Part shown: piece by piece, positions 52,280 to 64,000 of the stretch | Position numbering within the stretch: the stretch's first letter is position 1 | Layout of the letters: every line of letters begins with the position of its first letter | Assembly: GCA_016789885.1 (NCBI GenBank) | Contig: JAEUPZ010000032.1 | Location: forward strand, 1-64,000 | Reading direction: 5' to 3' | Length of the DNA stretch: 64,000 nucleotides | Source: Chromatiales bacterium | GTDB lineage: Bacteria; Pseudomonadota; Gammaproteobacteria; Steroidobacterales; GCA-2729495 | Made by a program: the position numbers and the translations under genes | The notes under the pieces: generated by a model | The model's database searches: none | What the model saw: only the letters and a program-made list of their open reading frames with translations | Told to the model about the DNA's origin: nothing

Positions 52280-53568
52280 ATGGGCAGCGGCCGGGCGTTG
52301 CGGTTGTGCGTGGCGTGGGCAGGGGGCGTGGCGCTGGCGGCCGGATCGGTGCCGGCGAGCGCGGCCGACGGGGAGCGGAGCTTCGAGATCTACGGGTTCG
52401 CCCAGCTCGACTACATCCAGGATTTCGGGCGCGTCGACCCCGACTGGGACGACACGCTGCGGCCGTCCCGCATCCCGACCGACGACGGCATCTTCGGCGA
52501 CGACGGCCAGGCGAGCTTCAGCGTCAAGCAGAGCCGCTTCGGCGTGAAGGCCGAGGTGCCGACCGACCGGGGGCCCATCAAGACCAAGTTCGAGTTCGAC
52601 ATGTTCGGCGTCGGGGGTGATGCCGGCCAGACGACGATCCGCCTGCGCCATGCCTACGGCGAGTGGGGGCAGTTTCTGGCGGGCCAGACCCACAGCCTGT
52701 TCATGGACATCGACATCTTCCCCAACGTGATCGACTACTGGGGCCCGGCAGGCATGGTGTTCCTGCGCAATCCGCAGATCCGCAGATCCGCTGGACGCCG
52801 GTCGCCAGCGACCGGCGCAGCTTTGCCATCGCCATCGAGAAGCCCAGCAACGACATCGATTCCGGCCAGTTCCGGACGGTGGCCGATTTCCCCGGGGCCC
52901 AGGGCGACGAGGAGTACCCCGACCTGACGGGCCAGTTCCGGACCGGCGGTGACTGGGGCCACTTCCAGGTCGCCGGCATCCTGCGCTGGATCGGCGCCGA
53001 GGTCATCTGCGACATCAGCGAGTCCGACCCTGACGCTGCCGACTACTGTCCGGGCGGCGAGTCCACGGTGATCTACGACGACAGCGACGTCGGCTGGGGC
53101 ATCAACGTCACCACGGTCATCAACGTGTTCGAGCGGGACGCCATCCGCGCGGGCCTGGTCGTGGGCGAGGGCATCGCCAGCTACATGAACGACGGCGGCA
53201 TGGATGCGGGCCCGGACCGGGATCCGTCGACGCCCGGCGTTCAGGTCGAGGCGGTGCAACTCACCGGCCTGTCGCTCTACTACGACCACTGGTGGAGTGA
53301 TCGCTGGAGCAGCGCCCTCGGCTACTCGTTCACCGACGTGGACAACACGGCCGGGCAGACCCCGGACACCTTCAAGACGGGCCAGTACGCGTCGGTGAAC
53401 CTGCTCTACTACCCGGTCAAGAACATCCTCGTGGGCGGGGAGTTCCTCTGGGGCGAGCGGGAGGACTTCGGTGGCGCCACCGGCGACGACACCCGTCTCC
53501 AGGTGACTTTCAAGTACAACTTCGGTGCCGAGCGGCGCGACCGCGCGGCCCTCGAGTCGACCAGGTGA
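52280..53568 (+). pseudogene. DcaP-like outer-membrane porin, frameshifted by an 8-bp duplication
   Basis: Start at 52280 with GGGGAG upstream. The signal peptide ends at PASAADGERS (about 33). The first frame reads a DcaP-type barrel (FEIYGFAQLDYIQDFG, FSVKQSRFGVKAEVPT, FLAGQTHSLFMDID) up to FLRNPQIR. It then leaves frame at a tandem 8-bp repeat (52771-52791) and stops at 52927. The second frame picks up exactly with WTPVASDRRSFAIAIEKPSN and continues to a normal barrel end at 53568 (LQVTFKYNF). Removing one repeat unit rejoins both parts into one porin of about 425 residues. So the gene is disrupted here by a very recent change or by an assembly error. Confidence 0.88.
52771..52791 (+). repeat. 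8-bp tandem repeat (TCCGCAGA, 2.6 copies) causing the frameshift
   Basis: TCCGCAGA at 52771-52778 and 52779-52786, then TCCGC at 52787-52791. Two full copies shift the reading frame by two; a single copy would give NPQIRWTPVA in frame. Confidence 0.9.
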
Positions 53569-53585
53569 GACAGGGGACCCGTCAC

Positions 53586-54596
53586 ATGAAACAGACCGCC
53601 ATCATGGTAGCCGCCCTCAGCGCGCTGACGCTCGGCTGCGCCAGCGTCAACGCGAAGGACCCGGCCCCCAGGGACTTCCAGCGCATCGTCGATTCGGCCC
53701 ACGCCCGCTACAAGGATCTGAAGGACGGCAAGAACGCCGACTACATCCCGATCCTGACGGAGACTCCTAGCGACCTCTTCGGCGTCGTGATCGTCACCCG
53801 GGATGGCAAGGTCTACAGCGCGGGCGACGTCGACTACGCGTTCTCCATCCAGTCCGTGTCCAAGCCGTTCACGGCGGCGCTGGTGATGACGGAGCAGGGC
53901 CCCGGGGTGCTGCGCGACAAGATAGGCGTGGAGCCGACGGGTCTCGCGTTCAACTCGAAGCTGGCGCTCGCGGTCTACGAGAACTCGCAGAACCCGCTCG
54001 TCAACGCCGGTGCCATCGCGGCCGTCAGCCTCGTCAAGGCTTCATCGGAGCAGGAGCGCTGGAAAAAGGTGCAGCAGAACCTGAGCGACTTTGCGGGCCG
54101 TCAGCTCGGCGTCCTCGAGAAGGTGTACGACTCCGAGTACAGCACGGCCTTCGGCAACCGGGGCATCGCCAACCTGCTCTTCAACTGGGGCCGCCTCTAC
54201 AGTGACCCCGAGGAGGCGCTGCGCGTCTACACGCGCCAGTGCTCCGTCGGCGTCACGGCGAAGGACCTCGGCTTGATGGGGGCGACACTCGCCAACGGTG
54301 GCGTCAACCCACTGACGAAAAGGCGCGTCATGCCGGCCGAGCACGTGCCCGAGCTGCTGGCCGTGATGGCCACCGCCGGTTTCTACGACGAGTCCGGCGA
54401 GTGGATGTACACGGCGGGCCTGCCGGCGAAGACCGGTGTCGGCGGCGGCATCGTGGCCGTCGTGCCGGGGCGCTTCGCCATCGCGGCGTTCTCGCCGCGG
54501 CTGAACGAGGCGGGCAACAGCGTCCGCTCGCTGAACGCGATCCGCGACATCGCCGGCGAGCTCGGTGTGGGGGTCTTCGGCGCAAACCCGAAGTGA
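53586..54596 (+). CDS. glsA: Glutaminase A family enzyme with export signal
   Basis: 336 residues. The serine-dependent glutaminase fold is clear: Ser-x-x-Lys in FSIQSVSKPFTAALV, EPTGLAFNS, NPLVNAGAIAAVSL, GNRGIANLLFNWGRL and TAGLPAKTGVGGGIVAV. It hydrolyses glutamine to glutamate and ammonia. Unusually, the N-terminus is a signal peptide (KQTAIMVAALSALTLGCAS), with cleavage near VNA-KD or as a lipoprotein at Cys (LGC). It thus seems exported to the periplasm, unlike the E. coli enzymes. It lies between two porin genes and upstream of an exported amidohydrolase; glutamate synthase genes are a few kilobases away. Start chosen at the signal-peptide ATG. Confidence 0.9.
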   Translation: MKQTAIMVAALSALTLGCASVNAKDPAPRDFQRIVDSAHARYKDLKDGKNADYIPILTETPSDLFGVVIVTRDGKVYSAGDVDYAFSIQSVSKPFTAALVMTEQGPGVLRDKIGVEPTGLAFNSKLALAVYENSQNPLVNAGAIAAVSLVKASSEQERWKKVQQNLSDFAGRQLGVLEKVYDSEYSTAFGNRGIANLLFNWGRLYSDPEEALRVYTRQCSVGVTAKDLGLMGATLANGGVNPLTKRRVMPAEHVPELLAVMATAGFYDESGEWMYTAGLPAKTGVGGGIVAVVPGRFAIAAFSPRLNEAGNSVRSLNAIRDIAGELGVGVFGANPK

Positions 54597-54697
54597 CCGA
54601 GGCGGCAGCAGGCGATCCATGACGGTGCGGTGGAAGGCACGGGGGCCGGCGACGCCCCGGATGCCGGTGTCCACCGGACCCTGAACGCGGCAGGGAC

Positions 54698-56254
54698 ATG
54701 GGCAAGACAGGGAAGGCGCTGATCTGGGGCGGCATGCTGGCCGTCGCGCCGCTGCTGGCCGACGGACAGGAGGCCACGCCGGCATCGGTCGAAGAGCGGC
54801 TCCGGCGGCTCGAGGAGCGGCAGGAGTTGCTGGAGCGCCAGCTGCGCGACAAGGACGCCCGCATCGCCGAGCTCGAAGCAGAACTCGGCGGCGGCAGTGA
54901 CGGTCAGCAGGCCCGGGCGCCCGCAGCGGTTCCGGCACCGGCCGGGCCGGCGGCTGCGCCGGCCCCGGCTGTGGTGGCCGAGGCCGCGCCGCCCGCCGCG
55001 CCGGCGGAGGGCGGCGCACGGTCCGGATTCATCAATCCCGATACGCCGCTGGCCGCCGGCCGCGGCTTCGAGGTCGGCCGGAGCGACCTCGGCAGCCTCA
55101 GCATCGGGGCCTACGCGCTGGTGCGGGCCATCGAGCAGCTGCCGGCCAGCCAGGATGCGACGGACCACCTCGGCCGGCCACTCAATGGCAGCGGCGAGGT
55201 CGATACGCGCCAGGACATCAACCTGCACCGCGCCATGATCAACCTGCGCGGCTTCATGTTCGACGAGAACTTCAACTACGCGCTGACGGTCTGGACCGTC
55301 AACGCCACCGAGACGGTCCGCATCGTCGGCTCGCTGGGCTACACCTTCACGGACTTCTTCACGCTGGCGGCCGGCATCAGCGGGACGCCCGGCACCCGAT
55401 CGCTGCTCGGGTCGCACCCGTTCTGGCTCGGTCACGACCGGACGCTGGCCGACGAGTATTTCAGGACCGGGTTCAGCTCGGGTGTCTGGGCCACCGGCCA
55501 GTCGAAGCGCGGCATCAACTACAAGTTCATGGTCTCGAACAACATCAGTACCCTCGGCGTGAATGCCGTCGAGGACACCCGGGACCTCGCCTACAGCGGC
55601 ACGCTGTGGTGGATGCCCACCACCGGCGAGTACGGTCCGCAGGGGGCCTACGGCGACTTCGAATACCACGAGGAACTGGCGACCCGGTTCGGGATCTCCT
55701 ACGCCCGGAGCCCGCGCGAGGACCGCACGGCACAGCCCGACGACAATTCGCCGGACTCCACGCAGATCCGCCTCGGTGACAGCCTGCTCCTGTTCCAGCG
55801 TGACGCCCTCGGCGATGGCGTGACCATCCAGACGGCCAACTTCGAGCTGCTGGCCGTGGACCTGGGCTTCAAGTACCGGGGCTTCTTCCTGCAGACCGAG
55901 GCCTACTACCGGACGCTCAACGACTTCAGGCTGACGTCCATCAGCACCGCGCCGCTGCCGACCCGGTCGATCCGCGACAAGGGCTTCTACGTGCAGAGCG
56001 GGTTCTTTCCGGTGCCGAAGCGGCTCGAGCTGTATGCGTCGACCTCCCGCATCTATCCGGACGGCGACGCAGGGTTCAGCGACAGCCGCGACGTCGCCGT
56101 CGGTGCCAACTGGTACTGGTCCGGTACCCGCTACCAGCGCATGAACCTGCAGTACATCGACGTCAAGGACTCGCCCGCCAGCAGCACCTTCGGCTACTTC
56201 ACCGGCGGCCTCGACGGGCAGGTCATCACCCTCGAGGCCTCTGTCCTGTTCTGA
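54698..56254 (+). CDS. Outer-membrane porin with N-terminal coiled coil
   Basis: 518 residues. After a signal peptide (ending near ADGQEATPA, about 26) comes a coiled coil (about 30-66: VEERLRRLEERQELLERQLR) and a Pro/Ala-rich linker (about 70-105). The barrel runs from about 125 to the end and finishes in Leu-Phe. This plan is typical of trimeric phosphate-selective-like porins of the OprO/OprP group and relatives. Substrate unknown. AGGGAC precedes the ATG. Located 101 bases after the glutaminase. Confidence 0.82.
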   Translation: MGKTGKALIWGGMLAVAPLLADGQEATPASVEERLRRLEERQELLERQLRDKDARIAELEAELGGGSDGQQARAPAAVPAPAGPAAAPAPAVVAEAAPPAAPAEGGARSGFINPDTPLAAGRGFEVGRSDLGSLSIGAYALVRAIEQLPASQDATDHLGRPLNGSGEVDTRQDINLHRAMINLRGFMFDENFNYALTVWTVNATETVRIVGSLGYTFTDFFTLAAGISGTPGTRSLLGSHPFWLGHDRTLADEYFRTGFSSGVWATGQSKRGINYKFMVSNNISTLGVNAVEDTRDLAYSGTLWWMPTTGEYGPQGAYGDFEYHEELATRFGISYARSPREDRTAQPDDNSPDSTQIRLGDSLLLFQRDALGDGVTIQTANFELLAVDLGFKYRGFFLQTEAYYRTLNDFRLTSISTAPLPTRSIRDKGFYVQSGFFPVPKRLELYASTSRIYPDGDAGFSDSRDVAVGANWYWSGTRYQRMNLQYIDVKDSPASSTFGYFTGGLDGQVITLEASVLF

Positions 56255-56292
56255 CGCCCCCGGCCGCGGGGGTCGTCGACGTGGAGATCACC

Positions 56293-57438
56293 ATGAGCAC
56301 TGACTGCAGGAGACCGGGCCGGGCGCGCCAGCTGCGAGGGCTGGCGGCCGGGACGCTGGCGGCTCTGCTGCTCGTCGGCGGGGCCACTGCCCGTGCTGCC
56401 GAGCCGGCCTACGAGCTGCATGACTCCCACTTCCACCTGACCAACTACATCCAGGAAGGGCCGCGCATCCGGCGGTTCCTCGAGATCATGGGTGACCGGG
56501 TGGGGCGGGTCGCGATCTTCGGCATTCCCCTGCAGCAGACCTGGTCCTACGAGAACTCCGGCGACTTCGCGCCGACCTACTACCTGCAGACGGACGCGCC
56601 GCTCTACTACTACTCGTTCACCGATGCCTATATCGCCAAGGCCTACCAGTCGCTGACGCCGGCCGAGCAGGCCCGTTTCGACCCGATGATCACGGGCTTC
56701 AATCCGGCCGACATGTACGCGGCCGACCACATCCGCCGGGTGCTGGAGACCTTCCCGGGGGTGTTCACCGGCATCGGCGAGTTCACGATCCACAAGGAAT
56801 TCGTCTCGTCGAAGGTGGCGGGCGATACCGCGAGCCTCACGGACCCGGCCCTCGACCGCATCCTCGATTTCGCGGCCGAGACGGGACTGCTGGTGATCCT
56901 GCACAACGACATCGACGTGCCCTTCGCGAAGGTCGGGGCGGAGCCCGTCTACCTGACGCAGATGAAGGCGCTCCTGAAGCGCCACCCGAAGACCAACGTC
57001 ATCTGGGCCCACGTCGGGCTGGGCCGTGTCGTGCACCCGGTACAGAAGGACGCGGCCGTCGGTGCGGCCGAGCGACCGCAGAACCACATGGAGCTGGTGC
57101 TCTCGATGCTCGAGGATCCGGAGCTGTCGCACCTGTACTTCGACATCTCCTGGGACGAGGTCGCCAAGTACGCCATCGCGAGTCCCGAGGCGACCCGGCG
57201 CACGGCCTCCGTCATCAACCGCTTCCCGGACCGGACCCTGTTCGGCACCGACGAGGTGGCGCCGCCCGACCAGGCGCGGTACCTGAGGATCTATGACATG
57301 TACGAGCCCGTGTGGAAGCTGCTCACTCCCGAGGCCCGGGAGAAGGTGCTGAAGGGCAACTACGAAAGGCTGTTCGACGCGGCGCGCGCCCGGGTGCGCG
57401 CCTGGGAAGCGGCCAATGTGCGGAAGGAGCCGCGATGA
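56293..57438 (+). CDS. Exported amidohydrolase_2 family metal-dependent hydrolase
   Basis: 381 residues. The signal peptide ends at ATARAAEPAY (about 36). The metal-binding motif HDSHFHLTNY opens the TIM barrel. GEFTIHKEF, LLVILHNDIDVPF, VIWAHVGLGRV and FGTDEVAPPDQ (the late catalytic Asp) follow, and the product ends with a GNYERLF motif typical of the family. Members include decarboxylases and lactonases. The substrate is unknown, but export plus neighbouring porins points to an extracytoplasmic compound. A GTG at 56281 is a weaker start. Confidence 0.88.
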   Translation: MSTDCRRPGRARQLRGLAAGTLAALLLVGGATARAAEPAYELHDSHFHLTNYIQEGPRIRRFLEIMGDRVGRVAIFGIPLQQTWSYENSGDFAPTYYLQTDAPLYYYSFTDAYIAKAYQSLTPAEQARFDPMITGFNPADMYAADHIRRVLETFPGVFTGIGEFTIHKEFVSSKVAGDTASLTDPALDRILDFAAETGLLVILHNDIDVPFAKVGAEPVYLTQMKALLKRHPKTNVIWAHVGLGRVVHPVQKDAAVGAAERPQNHMELVLSMLEDPELSHLYFDISWDEVAKYAIASPEATRRTASVINRFPDRTLFGTDEVAPPDQARYLRIYDMYEPVWKLLTPEAREKVLKGNYERLFDAARARVRAWEAANVRKEPR

Positions 57439-58142
57439 GCCATGATCGACCGAGGGCCCTGTCGCGGCAAGCGGTGGCCGCTGCGGGCCTGATGATGCTG
57501 GCCGGCGCGGCTGGTGCGCAGACCTTCGGATCGCCGGCCGCGGGCGGCCGGGCCGGGCGCTGGGACGCCTACGGCGGTCTGCGGCTGCTGCAGAGCGAGT
57601 CCCTGTCGTTCGACGGTGGCTCGAAGCTCGACACCGACAGCGACGTCGGCTTCGGGTTCGGTGGCGGCTACAACTTCAACGATCACCTGCTGGTCGGCGG
57701 CGAGTTCACCTGGGCCCAGGTCGACTATGAGGGCGACCTGGCCTCGGGCGACGCTCCGCCGGCCGCCGCGCGCCGCATCGACGGCGAGTTCGACAGCTTC
57801 GGGCTGAATGCCTACGTCACGTGGCACTTTCTCAAGGGCCCGCTGACGCCCTACGTGACCGGCACCCTGGGCTACACCTGGGTCGACACCAACATCGCGA
57901 CAGGGCCGCCGGTGACGGGTTGCTGGTGGGACCCGTGGTTCGGGTACATCTGCGACACGTTCGTCGACACCAAGACCGAGAACGCCGCCAGCTACGGCGT
58001 CGGCGCCGGCGTGCGCTGGGAGTTCAGCCGCGGCTGGTTCGCGCGGCTCGGCTACGAAGAGCGCTGGTTCGACCTGTCCTCGTCGGCCAGCGGCAACCCG
58101 GGCTTCGGCGCCGTCCGCATCGACCTGGGGTCGCGCTTCTAG
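57435..58142 (+). CDS. Small outer-membrane beta-barrel protein (OmpA-like barrel)
   Basis: 235 residues; the ATG overlaps the amidohydrolase stop (ATGA) with GGAAGGAG just before it, so the two are coupled. The signal peptide ends at GAAGAQTFG (about 31). The barrel strands [40 protein letters not shown]-type strands and VRIDLGSRF with terminal Phe fit the eight-strand OMP family. An insert ([13 protein letters not shown]) in one loop holds two cysteines that could form a surface disulfide. Confidence 0.85.
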   Translation: MSHDRPRALSRQAVAAAGLMMLAGAAGAQTFGSPAAGGRAGRWDAYGGLRLLQSESLSFDGGSKLDTDSDVGFGFGGGYNFNDHLLVGGEFTWAQVDYEGDLASGDAPPAAARRIDGEFDSFGLNAYVTWHFLKGPLTPYVTGTLGYTWVDTNIATGPPVTGCWWDPWFGYICDTFVDTKTENAASYGVGAGVRWEFSRGWFARLGYEERWFDLSSSASGNPGFGAVRIDLGSRF

Positions 58143-58157
58143 GGTCCTGCGCCCGGC

Positions 58158-58190
58158 GGCGCACCGCCTGCTACGGCAGGTCGGTGCGCC
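58158..58190. terminator. Strong hairpin terminator at convergent genes
   Basis: GGCGCACCG and CCTG pair with CAGG and CGGTGCGCC around a 6-base loop with one bulged T, a 13-bp stem. It starts 16 bases after the stop of the barrel gene and runs over the last codons and stop of gltD, so it can serve both directions. Confidence 0.65.
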
Positions 58191-59655
58191 CCATCAGGAA
58201 CCGGTCGCACTCGCGGGCTGCGCCGCGGCCCTCGTTGATGGCCCAGACCACCAGGCTCTGGCCGCGCCGGCAGTCGCCGGCGGCAAAGACGCCCGGTACC
58301 GAGGTGACGAAGCGGCCGTGCTCGGCCTGCGCATTGCTGCGGGCGTCGGTGGCGACGCCGAGCTGCTCGAGGAGCGGCTGCTCGGGGCCGAGGAAGCCCA
58401 TGGCCAGCAGCACGAGCTGGGCGGGCAGCACCTGCTCCGAGCCGGGCCGCTCCACCGGCACCAGCTGGCCGGAGGCGTTCTTCTCCCAGCTGATCTCGAC
58501 GGTCACCACCTCGGCCACGCGGCCGTCGGCGCCGCCGCGCAGCTCCCGGACGGTCTTCAGGTAGCGGCGCGGGTCGCTGCCGAACTTCGCCGCGGCCTCT
58601 TCCTGTCCGTAGTCGAGCTTGTAAACCTTCGGCCACTCGGGCCAGGGGTTGTCGGCGGCGCGCTCCAGGGGCGGCTGGGGCAGTATCTCGAGCTGGGTGA
58701 GGGTACGGCAGCCCTGGCGCATGGCGGTGCCGACGCAGTCGGTGCCGGTGTCGCCGCCGCCGATGACCACGACGTCGAGGCCCTTCGCCGTGATCGGCGT
58801 CGCGGCGGCATCACCGGCCAGCAGCGCCTTCGTGCTGGCGGTGAGGTACTCCATGGCAAAGTGCACGCCGGCGAGCTGGCGCCCCGGCACGCCGAGGTCG
58901 CGGGGGCGGGTGGCGCCCGTGCAGACCACGATGGCGTCGAAGTCGCGGCGCAGGGCCGCCACGTCGACGTTGCGCCCCACCTCGGCGTTGCACTGGAAGC
59001 GGATGCCTTCCTGCTCGAGCAGCTTCAGGCGGCGCATGACGACGCCGACCTTGTCGAGCTTCATGTTCGGGATGCCGTAGGTCAGCAGCCCGCCCGGCCG
59101 GTCCTCGCGCTCGAACACCGTGACCAGGTGCCCGGCCTTGTTCAGCTGGGCCGCGGCCGCGAGGCCTGCGGGGCCTGAGCCGATGACCGCCACCTTCTTG
59201 CCGGTGCGCACCGCGGGGGGCTCCGGGACCACCCAGCCTTCGTCAAAGCCACGATCGATGATGGAGTTCTCCATGTTCTTGATCGTGACCGGCGGGGCGT
59301 TGATGCCCAGCACGCAGGCGCCTTCGCACGGGGCCGGGCAGGTGCGCCCGGTGAACTCCGGGAAGTTGTTGGTCTTGTGCAGGCGCGTGAGCGCCTCGCG
59401 CCACAGCCCGCGGTAGACCAGGTCGTTCCACTCGGGGATCAGGTTGTTGATCGGGCAGCCCGAGGTCGCGCCGTTCAGCACAGTGCCGGTCTGGCAGAAG
59501 GGGACGCCGCAGTCCATGCAGCGCGCGCCCTGGTGGCGCAGGCGCTTCTCCTCCATGTGGTGGTGGAATTCCTGCCAGTCGCGGACGCGCTCGCGGGGCG
59601 CCCGGTCGACGGGCAGCTCGCGCAGGTACTCGATGAAGCCGGTGGGCTTGCCCAT
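58171..59655 (-). CDS. gltD: Glutamate synthase (NADPH) small subunit GltD
   Basis: 494 residues, full length. N-terminal Fe-S cysteines are in [13 protein letters not shown] and [15 protein letters not shown]. The FAD loop is [19 protein letters not shown], the NADPH fold [17 protein letters not shown] and the C-terminal FAD site [17 protein letters not shown]. It passes electrons from NADPH to GltB, which starts upstream and ends one base before this gene. With GltB it makes glutamate from glutamine and 2-oxoglutarate. Confidence 0.97.
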   Translation of the reverse strand: MGKPTGFIEYLRELPVDRAPRERVRDWQEFHHHMEEKRLRHQGARCMDCGVPFCQTGTVLNGATSGCPINNLIPEWNDLVYRGLWREALTRLHKTNNFPEFTGRTCPAPCEGACVLGINAPPVTIKNMENSIIDRGFDEGWVVPEPPAVRTGKKVAVIGSGPAGLAAAAQLNKAGHLVTVFEREDRPGGLLTYGIPNMKLDKVGVVMRRLKLLEQEGIRFQCNAEVGRNVDVAALRRDFDAIVVCTGATRPRDLGVPGRQLAGVHFAMEYLTASTKALLAGDAAATPITAKGLDVVVIGGGDTGTDCVGTAMRQGCRTLTQLEILPQPPLERAADNPWPEWPKVYKLDYGQEEAAAKFGSDPRRYLKTVRELRGGADGRVAEVVTVEISWEKNASGQLVPVERPGSEQVLPAQLVLLAMGFLGPEQPLLEQLGVATDARSNAQAEHGRFVTSVPGVFAAGDCRRGQSLVVWAINEGRGAARECDRFLMGRTDLP

Positions 59656-59656
59656 C

Positions 59657-64000
<4,344 letters not shown>

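Noticed and set aside
52280..53568. Programmed ribosomal frameshift in the DcaP-like porin
   Set aside because: There is no slippery heptamer; a simple 8-bp tandem duplication explains the shift exactly.

Overview
The window is GC-rich chromosomal DNA with dense, mostly co-directional coding. No tRNA, rRNA, CRISPR array, insertion sequence or gap over 300 bases was seen. The gene content suggests a high-GC gammaproteobacterium: xerD followed by dsbC, a Pst/Pho block, FdxA, ETF-QO, gltBD, two-partner secretion, and a VPLPA-type C-terminal sorting signal (so an exosortase host). The exact lineage cannot be fixed from sequence reading alone.

Bases 1-17,500 hold the most unusual locus. After the tail of an exosortase-sorted protein and a strong terminator comes a co-oriented cluster. 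It encodes a TpsB transporter, a 3,355-residue TpsA adhesin-like protein, a DUF2341-LamG-ExbB fusion, ExbD, a TonB-like protein, a putative porin and a secreted coiled-coil protein. This looks like a giant surface protein plus its exporter joined to a dedicated proton-motive-force motor, and it is my leading candidate for an undescribed system.

Bases 17,500-28,000 are phosphate and lipid-phosphate biology. A PAP2 phosphatase has a Pho-box-like array in front of it, and dgkA runs opposite. An orphan response regulator with a degenerate receiver follows, then phoB-phoR-phoU-pstS-pstC-pstA-pstB and ompW.

Bases 28,000-41,950 are metabolic. An HMG-CoA-lyase-like enzyme, a CaiB-type CoA-transferase and a LeuCD-like hydro-lyase may form one pathway. 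Next come moaC and an unbroken MobA-FolE reading frame, a MaoC hydratase, an amidase, an inositol-phosphatase-like protein with a changed metal-site residue, a DUF1499 protein, tesB, a gamma-carbonic-anhydrase-like protein, gpmA and zapE.

Bases 41,950-51,400 contain ETF-QO, a thiolase, plsC, xerD, dsbC, fdxA, a NUDIX hydrolase, two tandem thioredoxin-fold ferredoxin-like proteins with odd cysteine spacing, a glutathione peroxidase and a DUF481 outer-membrane protein.

Bases 51,490-58,140 form an outer-membrane and periplasmic catabolic island: a TetR gene with an in-frame stop, a DcaP-like porin broken by an 8-bp tandem duplication, an exported glutaminase, a second porin, an exported amidohydrolase and a small beta-barrel. 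The window closes with gltD and the 3' nine-tenths or so of gltB on the minus strand. Several genes have a -10-like hexamer only 6-9 bases before the start codon, which suggests leaderless transcripts.
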